Of a stretch of 64,000 nucleotides of DNA, positions 44,768-53,404 are shown piece by piece (the stretch's first letter is position 1; each line of letters starts with the position of its first letter). Location: the NCBI GenBank assembly GCA_963784415.1, contig CAWARK010000016.1, forward strand, positions 62,001 through 126,000. The letters are read 5' to 3'. Below the pieces are notes generated by a model. It saw only the letters and a list, made by a program, of their open reading frames with translations. It did not search any database and was not told where the DNA came from. Both the position numbers and the translations under genes were made by a program. This DNA comes from UBA7672 sp963784415. Its GTDB lineage: Bacteria; Pseudomonadota; Alphaproteobacteria; Caulobacterales; Hyphomonadaceae.

Positions 44768-45112
44768 TCAGCGCGCAGCGAGCGTGCGGGAGGAGTCGGC
44801 GCGGACGCCAGTTCTGAGATCGTGAATTGCGACCAGCTGCGGCCGGTTCATGCGGCTTACAACCTTGTCCAGCAGGTCCTCGACGCAGGCCTCATCCGCC
44901 CTGCGCGAGACAAGGCGCTTGCCGCTCACGTCGGCGCAGGCGCGCTCCGCCTGGCGGGCAAACGACAGGTAGTTGTCCAAGGCAGGCTTCCCGGCGTCGT
45001 AACGGAAGCCGATTGAAAAAGCTTCGCGCGCGGGATCAGCGTGGCTGGGCGACAGCGCGATTGCGGCGCAACCAACAAAGGCGGCGACGGCAAGTCCTCG
45101 GATAGCGATCAT
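44768..45112 (-). CDS. UrcA-family secreted protein
   Basis: A 114-residue precursor. Signal peptide MIAIRGLAVAAFVGCAAIAL to SHA (about residue 25). The mature part has the UrcA pattern: an alpha-helix with Cys (ARQAERACADVSGKRLVSRR), second Cys in ADEACVEDLLDKVVSRMNRP and QLVAIHD; the two Cys probably form a disulfide. UrcA proteins are abundant in Caulobacterales and Sphingomonadales; function unknown. A hairpin CCGCAGC/GCTGCGG lies 30 bases upstream. Confidence 0.82.
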   Translation of the reverse strand: MIAIRGLAVAAFVGCAAIALSPSHADPAREAFSIGFRYDAGKPALDNYLSFARQAERACADVSGKRLVSRRADEACVEDLLDKVVSRMNRPQLVAIHDLRTGVRADSSRTLAAR

Positions 45113-45241
45113 GGGGGAGGTCCGTTTCGTTTTCCGCAGCTCATGCCGGCTGCGGCTCCCCTGTCGCCTGACTCCGTAACAGCCGTCTGACGATCAGGCT
45201 GCGTTTGCGTGAAGGTATTCGGGCGGCCCCGAAGGCCGTGG

Positions 45242-46280
45242 CTACGGCGAAATGGGCGGCATCGCCGCGATCCATTCGCGGATCAGCGCCAGCGCCTGTT
45301 TGTCCACCGTCGTCCGGCCCAGCTCCGGCATCATCATGCCCGGCTCAACCGAGGCGATCCGGAACGGCAGGATGGATTCATCCGGCTTGCCAGGCTCGAT
45401 CACGAACAGCTTGTCGCCCGATCCCCTGCCCGCCGCCGTCGGGCGCTTGTGAACTCCCCAACCCGTCGGATTGGTCTCGCTCCACGCCAGGAACAGCCCG
45501 GAGTTCGACGCCCCGCCGCCCGCGCGATGGCAATGCGCGCAGTTGATGTCGAGCCACGCCCGCGCCCGCTGCTCCAGTGGCGCATCGCCGAAGGCCAGCG
45601 GCGCAACGGGCGCGCCAGAAGCAGGCGCGCCGGAAAGAATGCCCCGCTCCGTCCAGTCCGCGATCTGGTTCACGCCCGCAGGGCCCACATGATTGAGATT
45701 GCGCGCGCTCGGCCCGATCGGCGTGAAGACGTGATCCTTCGAGTGGCATTCCTTGCACTGGTTGCGATTGGGCACCGCGTAGTTGATCGTCAGCGCCTCG
45801 CCCTCGGGCGAGATCGTCTTGACCACTTGGCGGCCACCCACCGGCGAATAGACCGCCTCGGTCTGCTCCGCATTCCAGATGTAGGGATAAGCGACCCAGC
45901 CTTCCGGCTTGTGGATCAGCAGCCGCGTCTCGATCCATTTTTCATTGAGCGCCGGGTCGCGCATGTCGGGCGCAAACGCAAACGTCTTGATCAGCACCGA
46001 CCCGACGGGAAAGTCGAACACGGTATCCGGATTGTACGTCGCGCTCTGCCCCTTCGGCAGATACACAAACCGATGCTTGCCCGCATAGTCGGCGAACAGC
46101 GCATTCACCAGATCATACGGCCGCACGCCGTCCGAGACCGCCGCGCCCGCATTGGTCGTCGCGAAGAACCCGTAATCCGAAAGCTTTGGCGCTGGCATCT
46201 GCCGCCAGGATCACGCTGTCCTTCACGCCCGCCGGCGCAGAACACGCCGCGAGCGCAAGGAAGAACGACGCGAACAGCAT
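45242..46280 (-). CDS. SO2930/HNE_0200-family diheme c-type cytochrome, lipoprotein (frameshifted)
   Basis: About 345 residues. MLFASFFLALAACSAPAG is a lipoprotein signal (Cys13). One extra base near 46180 separates ILAADAS from PKLSDYGFFATTNAG. Two haem motifs: CKECH in NRNQCKECHSKDHVFTPIG and CAHCH in LDINCAHCHRAGG, with a methionine-rich C-terminus (GMMMPELGRTTVD) for axial ligation. The family (TIGR03806) is known to occur beside parallel beta-helix proteins, as here. Probably carries electrons in the outer periplasm; the reaction is not known. Downstream of the beta-helix gene on the same strand. Confidence 0.85.
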
Positions 46281-46291
46281 CCGCAACCATC

Positions 46292-46421
46292 CCCGCTCAT
46301 CCCGACGAACGTCGGGATCCAGGGACGGTTGCGATACGCGCACGGAATTACGGCTGCAGCTCAAAGTCGGAACAAGCCTCACTAGCCGCCCTGGATCCCG
46401 ACGTTCGTCGGGATGAGCGGG
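46292..46421. repeat. perfect 33-bp inverted repeat
   Basis: Left arm 46292-46324 starts CCCGCTCATCCCGACGAAC and is the exact complement of right arm 46389-46421; the spacer is 64 bases. Each arm contains its own palindrome ATCCCGAC-N4-GTCGGGAT. It occupies the gap between the beta-helix and cytochrome genes. Confidence 0.9.
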
Positions 46422-46457
46422 ACTACCAATCTGACCACACGCTAGAAAGGCGCGCGA

Positions 46458-47694
46458 CTAAGCGCCTTCCTTCGCCGCCGCCGGCTGATCCTGCGGCAGC
46501 ACGATGGCGGGCGGTTCGGGAATGTCCGCATCCGGCAGGCGCGTGGTCGACGGCTTGGCTTTCGTCAGATCGATCGGTGTCACGCCGAGGCCGAGATTGA
46601 TGAAACCAACTTCCGGCTTCTCCCGGATCACGATGCGCACCGGCTCGGTCTTGCCGTGATAGGTCGTGACGCCATCCCACACGATCGCCGGCAGCTTGCC
46701 ACCGAGGGCCGGCGCCAGCGGCGCGAGGCGTCCCTGCGGATTATTCCCACCATCGCCATACGTGTTGTCGCGGATCACGAAATCACGCGGCAGCGGATTA
46801 TAGCGCGCGTCCGTGAATTCGAACGAATAGCCATAGATCAGCACATGCGTCGTCTGGTTCTTGTCGAACGTGTTGTTGAACACGTGCACGTTCTGGTTCG
46901 CCATCAGCATCACGCCCGAGCCCGTCGGCACGTTGGCGACGATGTTGCCGGGAGGCGCGAAAGTTCTGCGTGTCGTTCTCGACCACCTTGTTGTTGAAGA
47001 TGCGCGTCGAATGTCCGCCGATCTTCGGCAGGTCCGGCAGGTCGAACACCAGGATGCCGCCCGCATTGTGCGTCGCGACGTTGTCATGCACATCCGCGTT
47101 GGACGAATTCTCGATCTCGATGCCGGCCACATTGTATTCCGCCGTCGAGTTGCGGACGATGATGTTCTCCGACTGGCCGACATAGATGCCGGCGTCGGAC
47201 GCGCCCGACACCGTCACGCCATCGATCAGCACATTCTTGGATTCGACCGGATAGACGCCGTAAGCGCCGTTCGTTGTCAGCGGCCCGCCGGTCCAGATGA
47301 CCTTCAGGTCCTTGAAGGTGATGATGTCAGACCCCTTGGCCTTGATGCCATCGCCCTTGGGGTCTTCCATCGTGAAGCCGGTCAGCGTCACGCCATCCGA
47401 CGTGACGAGAAGCCCCTCGCCCGCCGCGGTCTGGCCCTTGAACGAGATGAAGGTCTTGTCCTGGCCCGCGCCCTTGATCGTCACATTGTCGACGTCGAGC
47501 GACAGCGGGGTCGCAAAATCGAAGCGTCCCGCGCCGATCTCGATCACGTCGCCGGGCTTGGCCTCGATGAGCATCTTCTGCAGGTCGTCATTCGCCGTCG
47601 CCGATGGCGCCAGCGCCACGGGCTTTGGCGGCGCTGCAGGGCTGCACCCCGCCACAAGCGCCAAGACTGAAACTGCCGCGAGAATGACGCGCAT
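46458..47694 (-). CDS. parallel beta-helix lipoprotein (SO2929/TIGR03805-like), frameshifted
   Basis: About 411 residues. MRVILAAVSVLALVAGC is a lipoprotein signal with GGGGAG before the ATG. Mature part: DDLQKMLIEAKPGDVIEIGA, then repeating right-handed beta-helix rungs rich in Asn (NVTIKGAGQDKTFISF, GVTLTGFTMEDPKGDGIKA, NIIVRNSTAEYNVAGIEIEN, NADVHDNVATHNAGGILVF, FNNTFDKNQTTHVLIYG). One extra base near 46957 separates TQNF from APPGNIVANVPTG. The fold is that of pectate lyases/NosD-like proteins; substrate unknown. Forms a conserved pair with the diheme cytochrome, which suggests a joint envelope redox process. Confidence 0.85.
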
Positions 47695-47962
47695 CCTGCT
47701 CTCCCCGAATATTATGATACCGGGCAGCATCTCTCGATTTGTGGTTGGCAATGTCAAGCTACCGCTATGACAGTCCCGCAGCCAATCGTGGCTATTGCAC
47801 GCGCGCCGGAGCGAGGAAGTTGGCGCCAGCAGCGCGACGATACCGGCGGCTGACACGCCGGAGACCCTCGCGCCGCTGGACGCAAGCCGACTATCGCGCC
47901 GGCCTTGCCATACCCCCAGTTTATTTTGCCAATGACCCTCATTCACACTAGTGATGATGCCT

Positions 47963-48892
47963 ATGAACCTGCGCGCGATCGACCTCAACCTCCTGCCCGT
48001 GTTCGAGGCCGTCTTCACCGAGGGCGGCATCACCCGCGCCGCCGAACGCCTCAACCTCACCCAACCCGCCGTCAGCAACGCCCTCGCCCGCCTGCGCGCT
48101 GCCTTCGACGACCAGCTCTTCGTGCGATCCGCCGAAGGCATGGCGCCCACCCCCGCCGCCAAGGCGATGATCGGCCCCGTCCGCGAAGCGCTCGCCCAGC
48201 TCCGGGTCGGCCTCGATCGCCAATCCGCCTTTGACCCGTCGAAGTCTGCGCGCGTCTTCAACATCGCCGCCGGCGACATCGCCACCCTCGCCCTCCTCCC
48301 CGCCCTCGCGCAGCAGCTCGAGCGCGAGAACGCCAAGACGGCTTTCCACTGGTTGCAGGCGCCCAGACAGGAAGTGGCGAGCGACTTCGCCGCCGGCCAA
48401 GTCGACTTCGCCATCGACATTCCCGCCTTCGCCCGTCCGGAGCTCGCGAGCCAACGCCTATTCTCGGACCGCTATGTCTGCGTTCTGCGCCGCGATCATC
48501 CGCGCGCCGCCGGCCGCTTCACGCTGGCGCACTTCCTAGCCTTGAACCACATCGCAGTGTCTACGCGTCGCCGCGGGAAGGGCGTCGTCGATCTAGCTCT
48601 TGGTCGCGTCGGACAGCGCCTCGCGCCTGCTATGCGGATGCCGCACTACCAGCCCGCCTTCCACGCCGTGATGGCGAGCGATCTCGCACTCGTGGCTCCG
48701 GTCTCGCTGGCGCAACGCTACGATGTCTCCATCCGCGAATTGCCGGTGGAAACACCCGAGCTCGATCTCATGCTGTTCTGGCGCCGCGACGCGGAGGGCG
48801 ACACCGGCCTCGCCTGGGCCCGCGAAAACCTTGTGGCGGCTGCGACCAAAAATGAAGCGGCCGCCCCCGGGACGAGAGGGCGGCCGCGGTAG
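47963..48892 (+). CDS. LysR-family transcriptional regulator
   Basis: About 309 residues. N-terminal winged HTH LNLLPVFEAVFTEGGITRAAERLNLTQPAVSNALARLRAAF (about 8-48), then the periplasmic-binding-like effector domain (VFNIAAGDIATLALLPAL, QVDFAIDIPAF). NodD-like N-terminus MNLRAIDLNLLPVF supports ATG 47963; ATG 47954 and GTG 47951 are also in frame. Divergent from the beta-helix/cytochrome operon, a classic LysR arrangement, so those genes are its likely targets. The last codons (AAAPGTRGRPR) coincide with a minus-strand terminator. Confidence 0.87.
   Translation: MNLRAIDLNLLPVFEAVFTEGGITRAAERLNLTQPAVSNALARLRAAFDDQLFVRSAEGMAPTPAAKAMIGPVREALAQLRVGLDRQSAFDPSKSARVFNIAAGDIATLALLPALAQQLERENAKTAFHWLQAPRQEVASDFAAGQVDFAIDIPAFARPELASQRLFSDRYVCVLRRDHPRAAGRFTLAHFLALNHIAVSTRRRGKGVVDLALGRVGQRLAPAMRMPHYQPAFHAVMASDLALVAPVSLAQRYDVSIRELPVETPELDLMLFWRRDAEGDTGLAWARENLVAAATKNEAAAPGTRGRPR
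48845..48890 (-). terminator. terminator of RcnB-like gene 3, inside the lysR 3' end
   Basis: GCGGCCGCCC (48857-48866) pairs perfectly with GGGCGGCCGC (48878-48887). On the minus strand the stem is followed by TTCATTTTTGG, a good U-run; on the plus strand there is none. It lies within the last 16 codons of lysR. Confidence 0.8.
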
Positions 48893-48916
48893 CGCATCAG
48901 CGGAGGGCGTGCTGCG

Positions 48917-49348
48917 CTAGTTGGTGAGAGCCCAGAGGATCAGGCCCGTAGCGGCGGCAACGAGCAGGATCTCGCCCGTGCGGTCATCGCGGTAGTAATA
49001 CTCGCCACGACGCGGAGGCGGCAGGCGATAGTGATTGTAGTCATTCACCACGATGAAGTTCGAGTGGCGCGGGCGGTAGCTGAAATAATCGCCGCGACCC
49101 CAGTTGTGGTAACCGCGGTTGTCGCTCCAGCCACGGTAGCGGTCGTCACGACGATCATCGCGATAGTCGCGGCGGTCATCACGGCGATCATCACGACGGT
49201 CGCCGCGATAGTCGCGATCATTCCAGTCGCGGCTGTTGTGGTTGCCGTTGTTCTTGCCGCGACCGCGGCCATGATCGTCGGCGAAGGCCGGGGCGACCGC
49301 GGAAGTCGCGATCAGGCCGGCAAGCAGGGAGGAAGCAATGAGACGCAT
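48917..49348 (-). CDS. RcnB-like periplasmic protein 3
   Basis: A 143-residue precursor: signal peptide MRLIASSLLAGLIATSAVAP to AFA (about 23), then a highly repetitive Arg/Asp block (about 35-75) made of DRRDD and DYRDD units, then YHNWGRGDYFSYRPRHSNFI, NHYRLPPPRRGEYYYRDDR and TGEILLVAAATGLILWAL. AAAGGAG lies 7 bases before ATG 49348. The Arg/Asp block is the longest of the three paralogues and is probably disordered and charge-balanced. Metal or polyanion binding is possible but unproven. Confidence 0.8.
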   Translation of the reverse strand: MRLIASSLLAGLIATSAVAPAFADDHGRGRGKNNGNHNSRDWNDRDYRGDRRDDRRDDRRDYRDDRRDDRYRGWSDNRGYHNWGRGDYFSYRPRHSNFIVVNDYNHYRLPPPRRGEYYYRDDRTGEILLVAAATGLILWALTN

Positions 49349-49569
49349 GAGGGCACTCCTTTCAATCTCGTGACACCACAATAACGCCCGACAACATGAA
49401 CGTAGCTCGACTCACTCATTCATCTTCGCAAAATGGCGCCCGTTCATCTAAAAGTGTCGCTTTTTCAGAAGCTTGTTCGCCGTGATTTTGTGAGATTTTC
49501 TGCGGGCCATCGCGCCCAACCTGAACGAGCGCGCCCGAAACCTCTCATTTTGTAAGCGATGTGCCGCGC

Positions 49570-50415
49570 CTAACGCTGGCAGGTCGAGCAATAGAAGGTC
49601 GAGCGCCCCGACTGCACCAGCCGCTTCACCGGCTTGGCGCACACGACGCAGTCCTGGCCTTCCCGGTCATAGACCTGGAAGCGATGCTGGAAATATCCGA
49701 GCTCGCCACTCGTTGTCGCAAAATCCGAGATGGTCGATCCGCCGGCGACAATCGCCTCCTCGATCACCTTCCGGACTTCCACCGCGAGTTTCTCAAGCCG
49801 ATCCTTTTTGATCGCTCCCGCCAGCTTCTTCGGACTTATCCCCGACCGGAACAGCGCCTCGCACACGTAGATGTTGCCCAGCCCCGCCACGACATTTTGA
49901 TCCAGCAACGCCGACTTCACCGGCGTTTTCTTTCCCTTGAAAGCCTCCTTCAGGTACGCGCCCGAAAACGCATTGGAGATCGGCTCGGGCCCCATTCCTG
50001 AAAACGGCGCGTAGTTGTCGATGTCATCGACCGGCCACAGGTCCATGAACCCGAACCGGCGCGCATCGTTGAAAACCACCCGCGCGCCGCCCGACATGTC
50101 GAACACCACATGGTCGTGCTTCTCGTCCTCGCCAGCGGCGTGGTGAAACTCGCCCTTCTTCTTGCCGGAGACCGTGAACCGCCCCGTCATGCCGAGATGC
50201 ATGATGAGCGCCTCGCCATTGGATAACTCTCCCACCAGATATTTTGCCCGGCGGCCCAGCCGGGTCAGCTTCGCCCCTTCGATGCGTTGGTTAAATCTCT
50301 CGGGAAACGGGAAACGCAGGTCCTTCCGGCGCGTCTCGACACGCAGGATGCGTTTACCCTCCATGGCAGGGGCCAATCCGCGACGAACAGTCTCGACTTC
50401 AGGCAATTCTGGCAT
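49570..50415 (-). CDS. mutM: formamidopyrimidine-DNA glycosylase
   Basis: Base-excision repair enzyme removing 8-oxoguanine and FaPy lesions. MPELPEVETVRRGLAP gives the catalytic N-terminal Pro2/Glu3; LIMHLGMTGRF, NDARRFGFMDL, DQNVVAGLGNIYVCEALFRSGI (H2TH) and a C-terminal zinc finger with Cys pairs CVVC and CSTC complete the family pattern. ATG 50415 is fixed by the need for Pro2. 281 residues. Divergent from ubiE with only 34 bases between. Confidence 0.96.
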   Translation of the reverse strand: MPELPEVETVRRGLAPAMEGKRILRVETRRKDLRFPFPERFNQRIEGAKLTRLGRRAKYLVGELSNGEALIMHLGMTGRFTVSGKKKGEFHHAAGEDEKHDHVVFDMSGGARVVFNDARRFGFMDLWPVDDIDNYAPFSGMGPEPISNAFSGAYLKEAFKGKKTPVKSALLDQNVVAGLGNIYVCEALFRSGISPKKLAGAIKKDRLEKLAVEVRKVIEEAIVAGGSTISDFATTSGELGYFQHRFQVYDREGQDCVVCAKPVKRLVQSGRSTFYCSTCQR

Positions 50416-50449
50416 CGCCTGCATATAGCCGTGGGCAGGCCGTTCGCCT

Positions 50450-51220
50450 ATGTTCCGGGGGATGGACGAGGATAAGGTCTCCTTCGGGTTCGAGGATGTC
50501 AGCCGGGATGAAAAATCCCGCCGCGTCAAAGGCGTTTTCGCGTCCGTGGCCTCGAAATACGACCTGATGAACGACCTGATGTCCGCAGGTGTTCACAGGA
50601 TCTGGAAGTCCAACATGATCGCCTGGCTGAACCCCCAGCCCGGCGAGACGCTGATCGATGTGGCCGGCGGCACAGGCGACGTCGCCCGAGCCTTCCAACG
50701 TAAAGCAAACGAAGTCGCCCGCCGCCGCAATTCGCAGCTGGAGACCTTCACCGTCGTCTCCGACATCAACGAGGCGATGCTGGTCGCGGGCATCAAGCCG
50801 ACCGACAGGAACATGCCGCGGGTTGCGTGCGACGCCGCGCTGCTGCCCTTCCCGGATCGCTCCGCCGACGCCGTCACCATTTCTTTCGGCATCCGCAATG
50901 TGGTGGAGATCGACAAGGCGCTGCGCGAATTCCGCCGTGTGCTGAAACCGGGCGGTCGCTTCGCCTGCCTTGAGTTCTCGCACATGACGCACCGCGTGCT
51001 GCAGGACGCCTACGACGCCTATTCCTTCAGGGTGATCCCGGCGATGGGCGAACTCGTGACTGGCGACAAGGCTTCTTACCAGTATCTCGTCGAATCGATC
51101 CGCCGCTTCCCGAACCAGGAAGATTTCGCGACACGCATCCGCGCAGCCGGCTTCTCGGGCGTGAGTTACATCAACTATTCCGGCGGCGCCGCCTGCCTCC
51201 ACACCGGATGGGCGGTGTAG
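50450..51220 (+). CDS. ubiE: UbiE C-methyltransferase (ubiquinone/menaquinone)
   Basis: SAM-dependent methyltransferase of ubiquinone biosynthesis. KVSFGFEDVSRDEKSRRVKGVFASVASKYDLMNDLMSAG leads into the SAM site LIDVAGGTGDVARAF, then LPFPDRSADAVTISFGIRNV and LKPGGRFACLEFS. 256 residues from ATG 50450; ATG 50462 (MDEDK) is an equally likely start, as no clear ribosome site distinguishes them. Followed at once by ubiB. Confidence 0.94.
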   Translation: MFRGMDEDKVSFGFEDVSRDEKSRRVKGVFASVASKYDLMNDLMSAGVHRIWKSNMIAWLNPQPGETLIDVAGGTGDVARAFQRKANEVARRRNSQLETFTVVSDINEAMLVAGIKPTDRNMPRVACDAALLPFPDRSADAVTISFGIRNVVEIDKALREFRRVLKPGGRFACLEFSHMTHRVLQDAYDAYSFRVIPAMGELVTGDKASYQYLVESIRRFPNQEDFATRIRAAGFSGVSYINYSGGAACLHTGWAV

Positions 51221-51222
51221 GC

Positions 51223-52764
51223 ATGTTCACGGCCCTGTCCGACTATTTGCGCCTCGCCCGCGCCGGCGCTGTCATGGTGCGGAACGACGTCATCATTCCC
51301 GACGCTTACCGCTCGCGCCTTCCCTTCGCCGCGAAAGCCGCCGGCGCCGTGCTGCGCATTCTTCCCGGCGGCGGCGGACGGGGACGTCCCGGACAGCGTT
51401 TTGCCCGCGCGCTTGAAAAGCTCGGACCCGCCTGGATCAAGCTCGGCCAGTTCATGGCGACGCGCCCCGACGTGATCGGCATGCAGGCGGCGACCGACCT
51501 GTCGCGTCTCAAGGATTCTGTGCCGCCCTTCCCCAAGGCGCAGGCGTTGAAGGCCCTGAAGGACCAGTTCGGCGCCGATGCAGACCAGCTGTTCAAGGGC
51601 CTCAGCGACCCCATCGCGGCTGCATCGATCGCGCAGGTCCACAAGCTGGAGACGCCGAACGGCACGCGCGCAGTAAAAATCCTGCGCCCCGGCATCGAAC
51701 GCTCCATGGAACTGGAGCTCCGCGCCATGAAGCGCGTCGCCTATTCCGCCCAGAAGCATGGCAGCTCGGAAGTGAAGCGGATGGAGCCCGCCGCCTTCAT
51801 CGACACCATGGCCCGCTCCCTCACCCGCGAGATGGACCTCCGTTTCGAAGCCGGCGCCGCATCCGAGTTCGCGGAGATCGCCGCCATCGACGGCTATGTC
51901 TCCGCCCCGAAGGTCGACTGGGAACGCACCAGCCAGCGCGTGCTGACCACCGAATGGATCGACGGCCGCTCGCTCACCAATCCCGGTCCGCTTGATCCCG
52001 AGCAGCGCATCGATCTCGCCAACCGCGTCACGCGCGGTTTCCTCGCCTGCGCGCTCGACCACGGCTTCTTCCACGCCGACCTGCACGAAGGGAACATGAT
52101 CCTGACGCCCGACGGCCGGCTGGTTCTGGTCGATTTCGGCATCATGGGCCGCATCGGCCCCAATGAACGCCTGTTCCTCGCGCAAATTCTCAAGGGCTTT
52201 CTGGAGCGCGACTACAAGCGCGTCTCCGAAGTCCACTTCGAAGCGGGCTATGTCCCGGCCTCGTACTCGAAGGAAGAGTTCGCCCAGGCCCTCCGCTCCG
52301 TCGGCGAGCCGATCTTCGGCAAGGACGCGACTGACGTTTCAATGGCGCGCGTCCTGCTGCAACTGCTCGACATCACCCGCCAGTTCGGCATGCACCTCCG
52401 CCCCGAACTAATCCTGCTGCAGAAAACCATGGTGCAGGTCGAAGGCGTCGCCCGCACGATCGACCCCGGCCACAACATCTGGCAGGCCGCCCAGCCCATC
52501 GTCGAACGCTGGTCCCGCCGCGAGTTCGGCCCCGAGGGCCTGCGCAAGCTCGCGATCAACACCGCGCGCGAGGCGCTTGCCCGCCTGCGCCGCCTCCCTG
52601 AAACCCTCGCCAAGCTCGACGACGCCCTGAACAAGGCCGCCGCCCCCTCGCCCGCCCCCGTCGTCGTGCAGCGCACCACAAGCTGGGGCTGGTTCCTGAC
52701 CGGCGTCGCGATCAGCGTTGCCTCCGCTGCGGGGCTCTGGTTCGTGCTGATCTACAAGCCCTGA
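51223..52764 (+). CDS. ubiB: UbiB atypical protein kinase-like protein
   Basis: ABC1/UbiB-family ATPase required for ubiquinone synthesis. N-terminal KxGQ motif in AWIKLGQFMATRPDV, the Ala-rich loop AAASIAQVH, catalytic FHADLHEGNM and LVDFGIMG, and two C-terminal membrane segments (about FLTGVAISVASAAGLWFVLI). ATG 51223 starts MFTALSDYL, 2 bases after the ubiE stop; ATG 51208 inside ubiE is possible. One operon with ubiE. Confidence 0.93.
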   Translation: MFTALSDYLRLARAGAVMVRNDVIIPDAYRSRLPFAAKAAGAVLRILPGGGGRGRPGQRFARALEKLGPAWIKLGQFMATRPDVIGMQAATDLSRLKDSVPPFPKAQALKALKDQFGADADQLFKGLSDPIAAASIAQVHKLETPNGTRAVKILRPGIERSMELELRAMKRVAYSAQKHGSSEVKRMEPAAFIDTMARSLTREMDLRFEAGAASEFAEIAAIDGYVSAPKVDWERTSQRVLTTEWIDGRSLTNPGPLDPEQRIDLANRVTRGFLACALDHGFFHADLHEGNMILTPDGRLVLVDFGIMGRIGPNERLFLAQILKGFLERDYKRVSEVHFEAGYVPASYSKEEFAQALRSVGEPIFGKDATDVSMARVLLQLLDITRQFGMHLRPELILLQKTMVQVEGVARTIDPGHNIWQAAQPIVERWSRREFGPEGLRKLAINTAREALARLRRLPETLAKLDDALNKAAAPSPAPVVVQRTTSWGWFLTGVAISVASAAGLWFVLIYKP

Positions 52765-52767
52765 AAC

Positions 52768-52800
52768 GCAACCGGCGCGACCCTTGTGGGATCGCGCCGG
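52768..52800 (-). terminator. terminator between ubiB and the H1-like gene
   Basis: CCGGCGCGACCC (52772-52783) pairs with GGGATCGCGCCGG (52788-52800) with one bulge. A weak U-run (TTGCGTTTC) is present on the minus strand only, so it mainly serves the H1-like gene. Confidence 0.65.
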
Positions 52801-52836
52801 AGGAACCTGTCGGAGGTTGAACCGCCTAAGCGGTGC

Positions 52837-53217
52837 TTACTTCTTCCTGCGGGCCACTTTCTTCGCCGGTTTCACGGCAGCGGCAGCAACTCTCATCTTC
52901 GGCGCGGGCTTCTTCGCAACCGGCTTCTTCACGGCAGCTTTCGGCGCCGGCTTGGCCGCAGCCTTTACCACCGGCTTCTTGGCGGCGGGCTTTTTGGCGA
53001 CCGGCTTCTTCGCGATCATCGGGATCACGTTGGAGACCGGAGCAACGGCCGCACCCGGCATCGGCGCGGTCGGGATGGCGACCGGCATCACGATCACTTT
53101 AGCGGTGGGCTTCGGAGCGGCGGCTTTGGGGGCGACTGCTTTCGGCGCGGCGACCTTGGCGACGGCGACCTTGGCAGCGACCGGTTTCTTCGTGGTGGTT
53201 TTTTTCGAGGTAGGCAT
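52837..53217 (-). CDS. histone H1-like Lys/Ala/Pro-rich protein
   Basis: A 126-residue very basic protein. Two Lys/Ala/Pro-rich arms (TSKKTTTKKPVAAKVAVAKV at the N-terminus; KKPVAKKPAAKKPVVKAAAK and PKAAVKKPVAKKPAPK at the C-terminus) flank a hydrophobic middle (VIVMPVAIPTAPMPGAAVAP). KKPAAKKP-type repeats are those of bacterial H1-like (HctB/AlgP-like) nucleoid proteins. Likely binds DNA non-specifically. ATG 53217 gives MPTSKKTTTKK; the upstream extension of the frame has foreign composition. Confidence 0.72.
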   Translation of the reverse strand: MPTSKKTTTKKPVAAKVAVAKVAAPKAVAPKAAAPKPTAKVIVMPVAIPTAPMPGAAVAPVSNVIPMIAKKPVAKKPAAKKPVVKAAAKPAPKAAVKKPVAKKPAPKMRVAAAAVKPAKKVARRKK

Positions 53218-53404
53218 TCTGCACTCCTGCTTCTCTGTTGGACCGGCTCTGCACTTCGCGTCGCCGTGTCGATCTGATGGGGGCAACCTGCATCGAGAAG
53301 CTGAACGCGAAGTTTCCAAAACGAGGCACGAGACTCTTCGACGAAACTTTTTTCAAAAAAACTTTGCGCGCGATTTCGAGCAGAGATCATCCGTGTCGGG
53401 ACGA

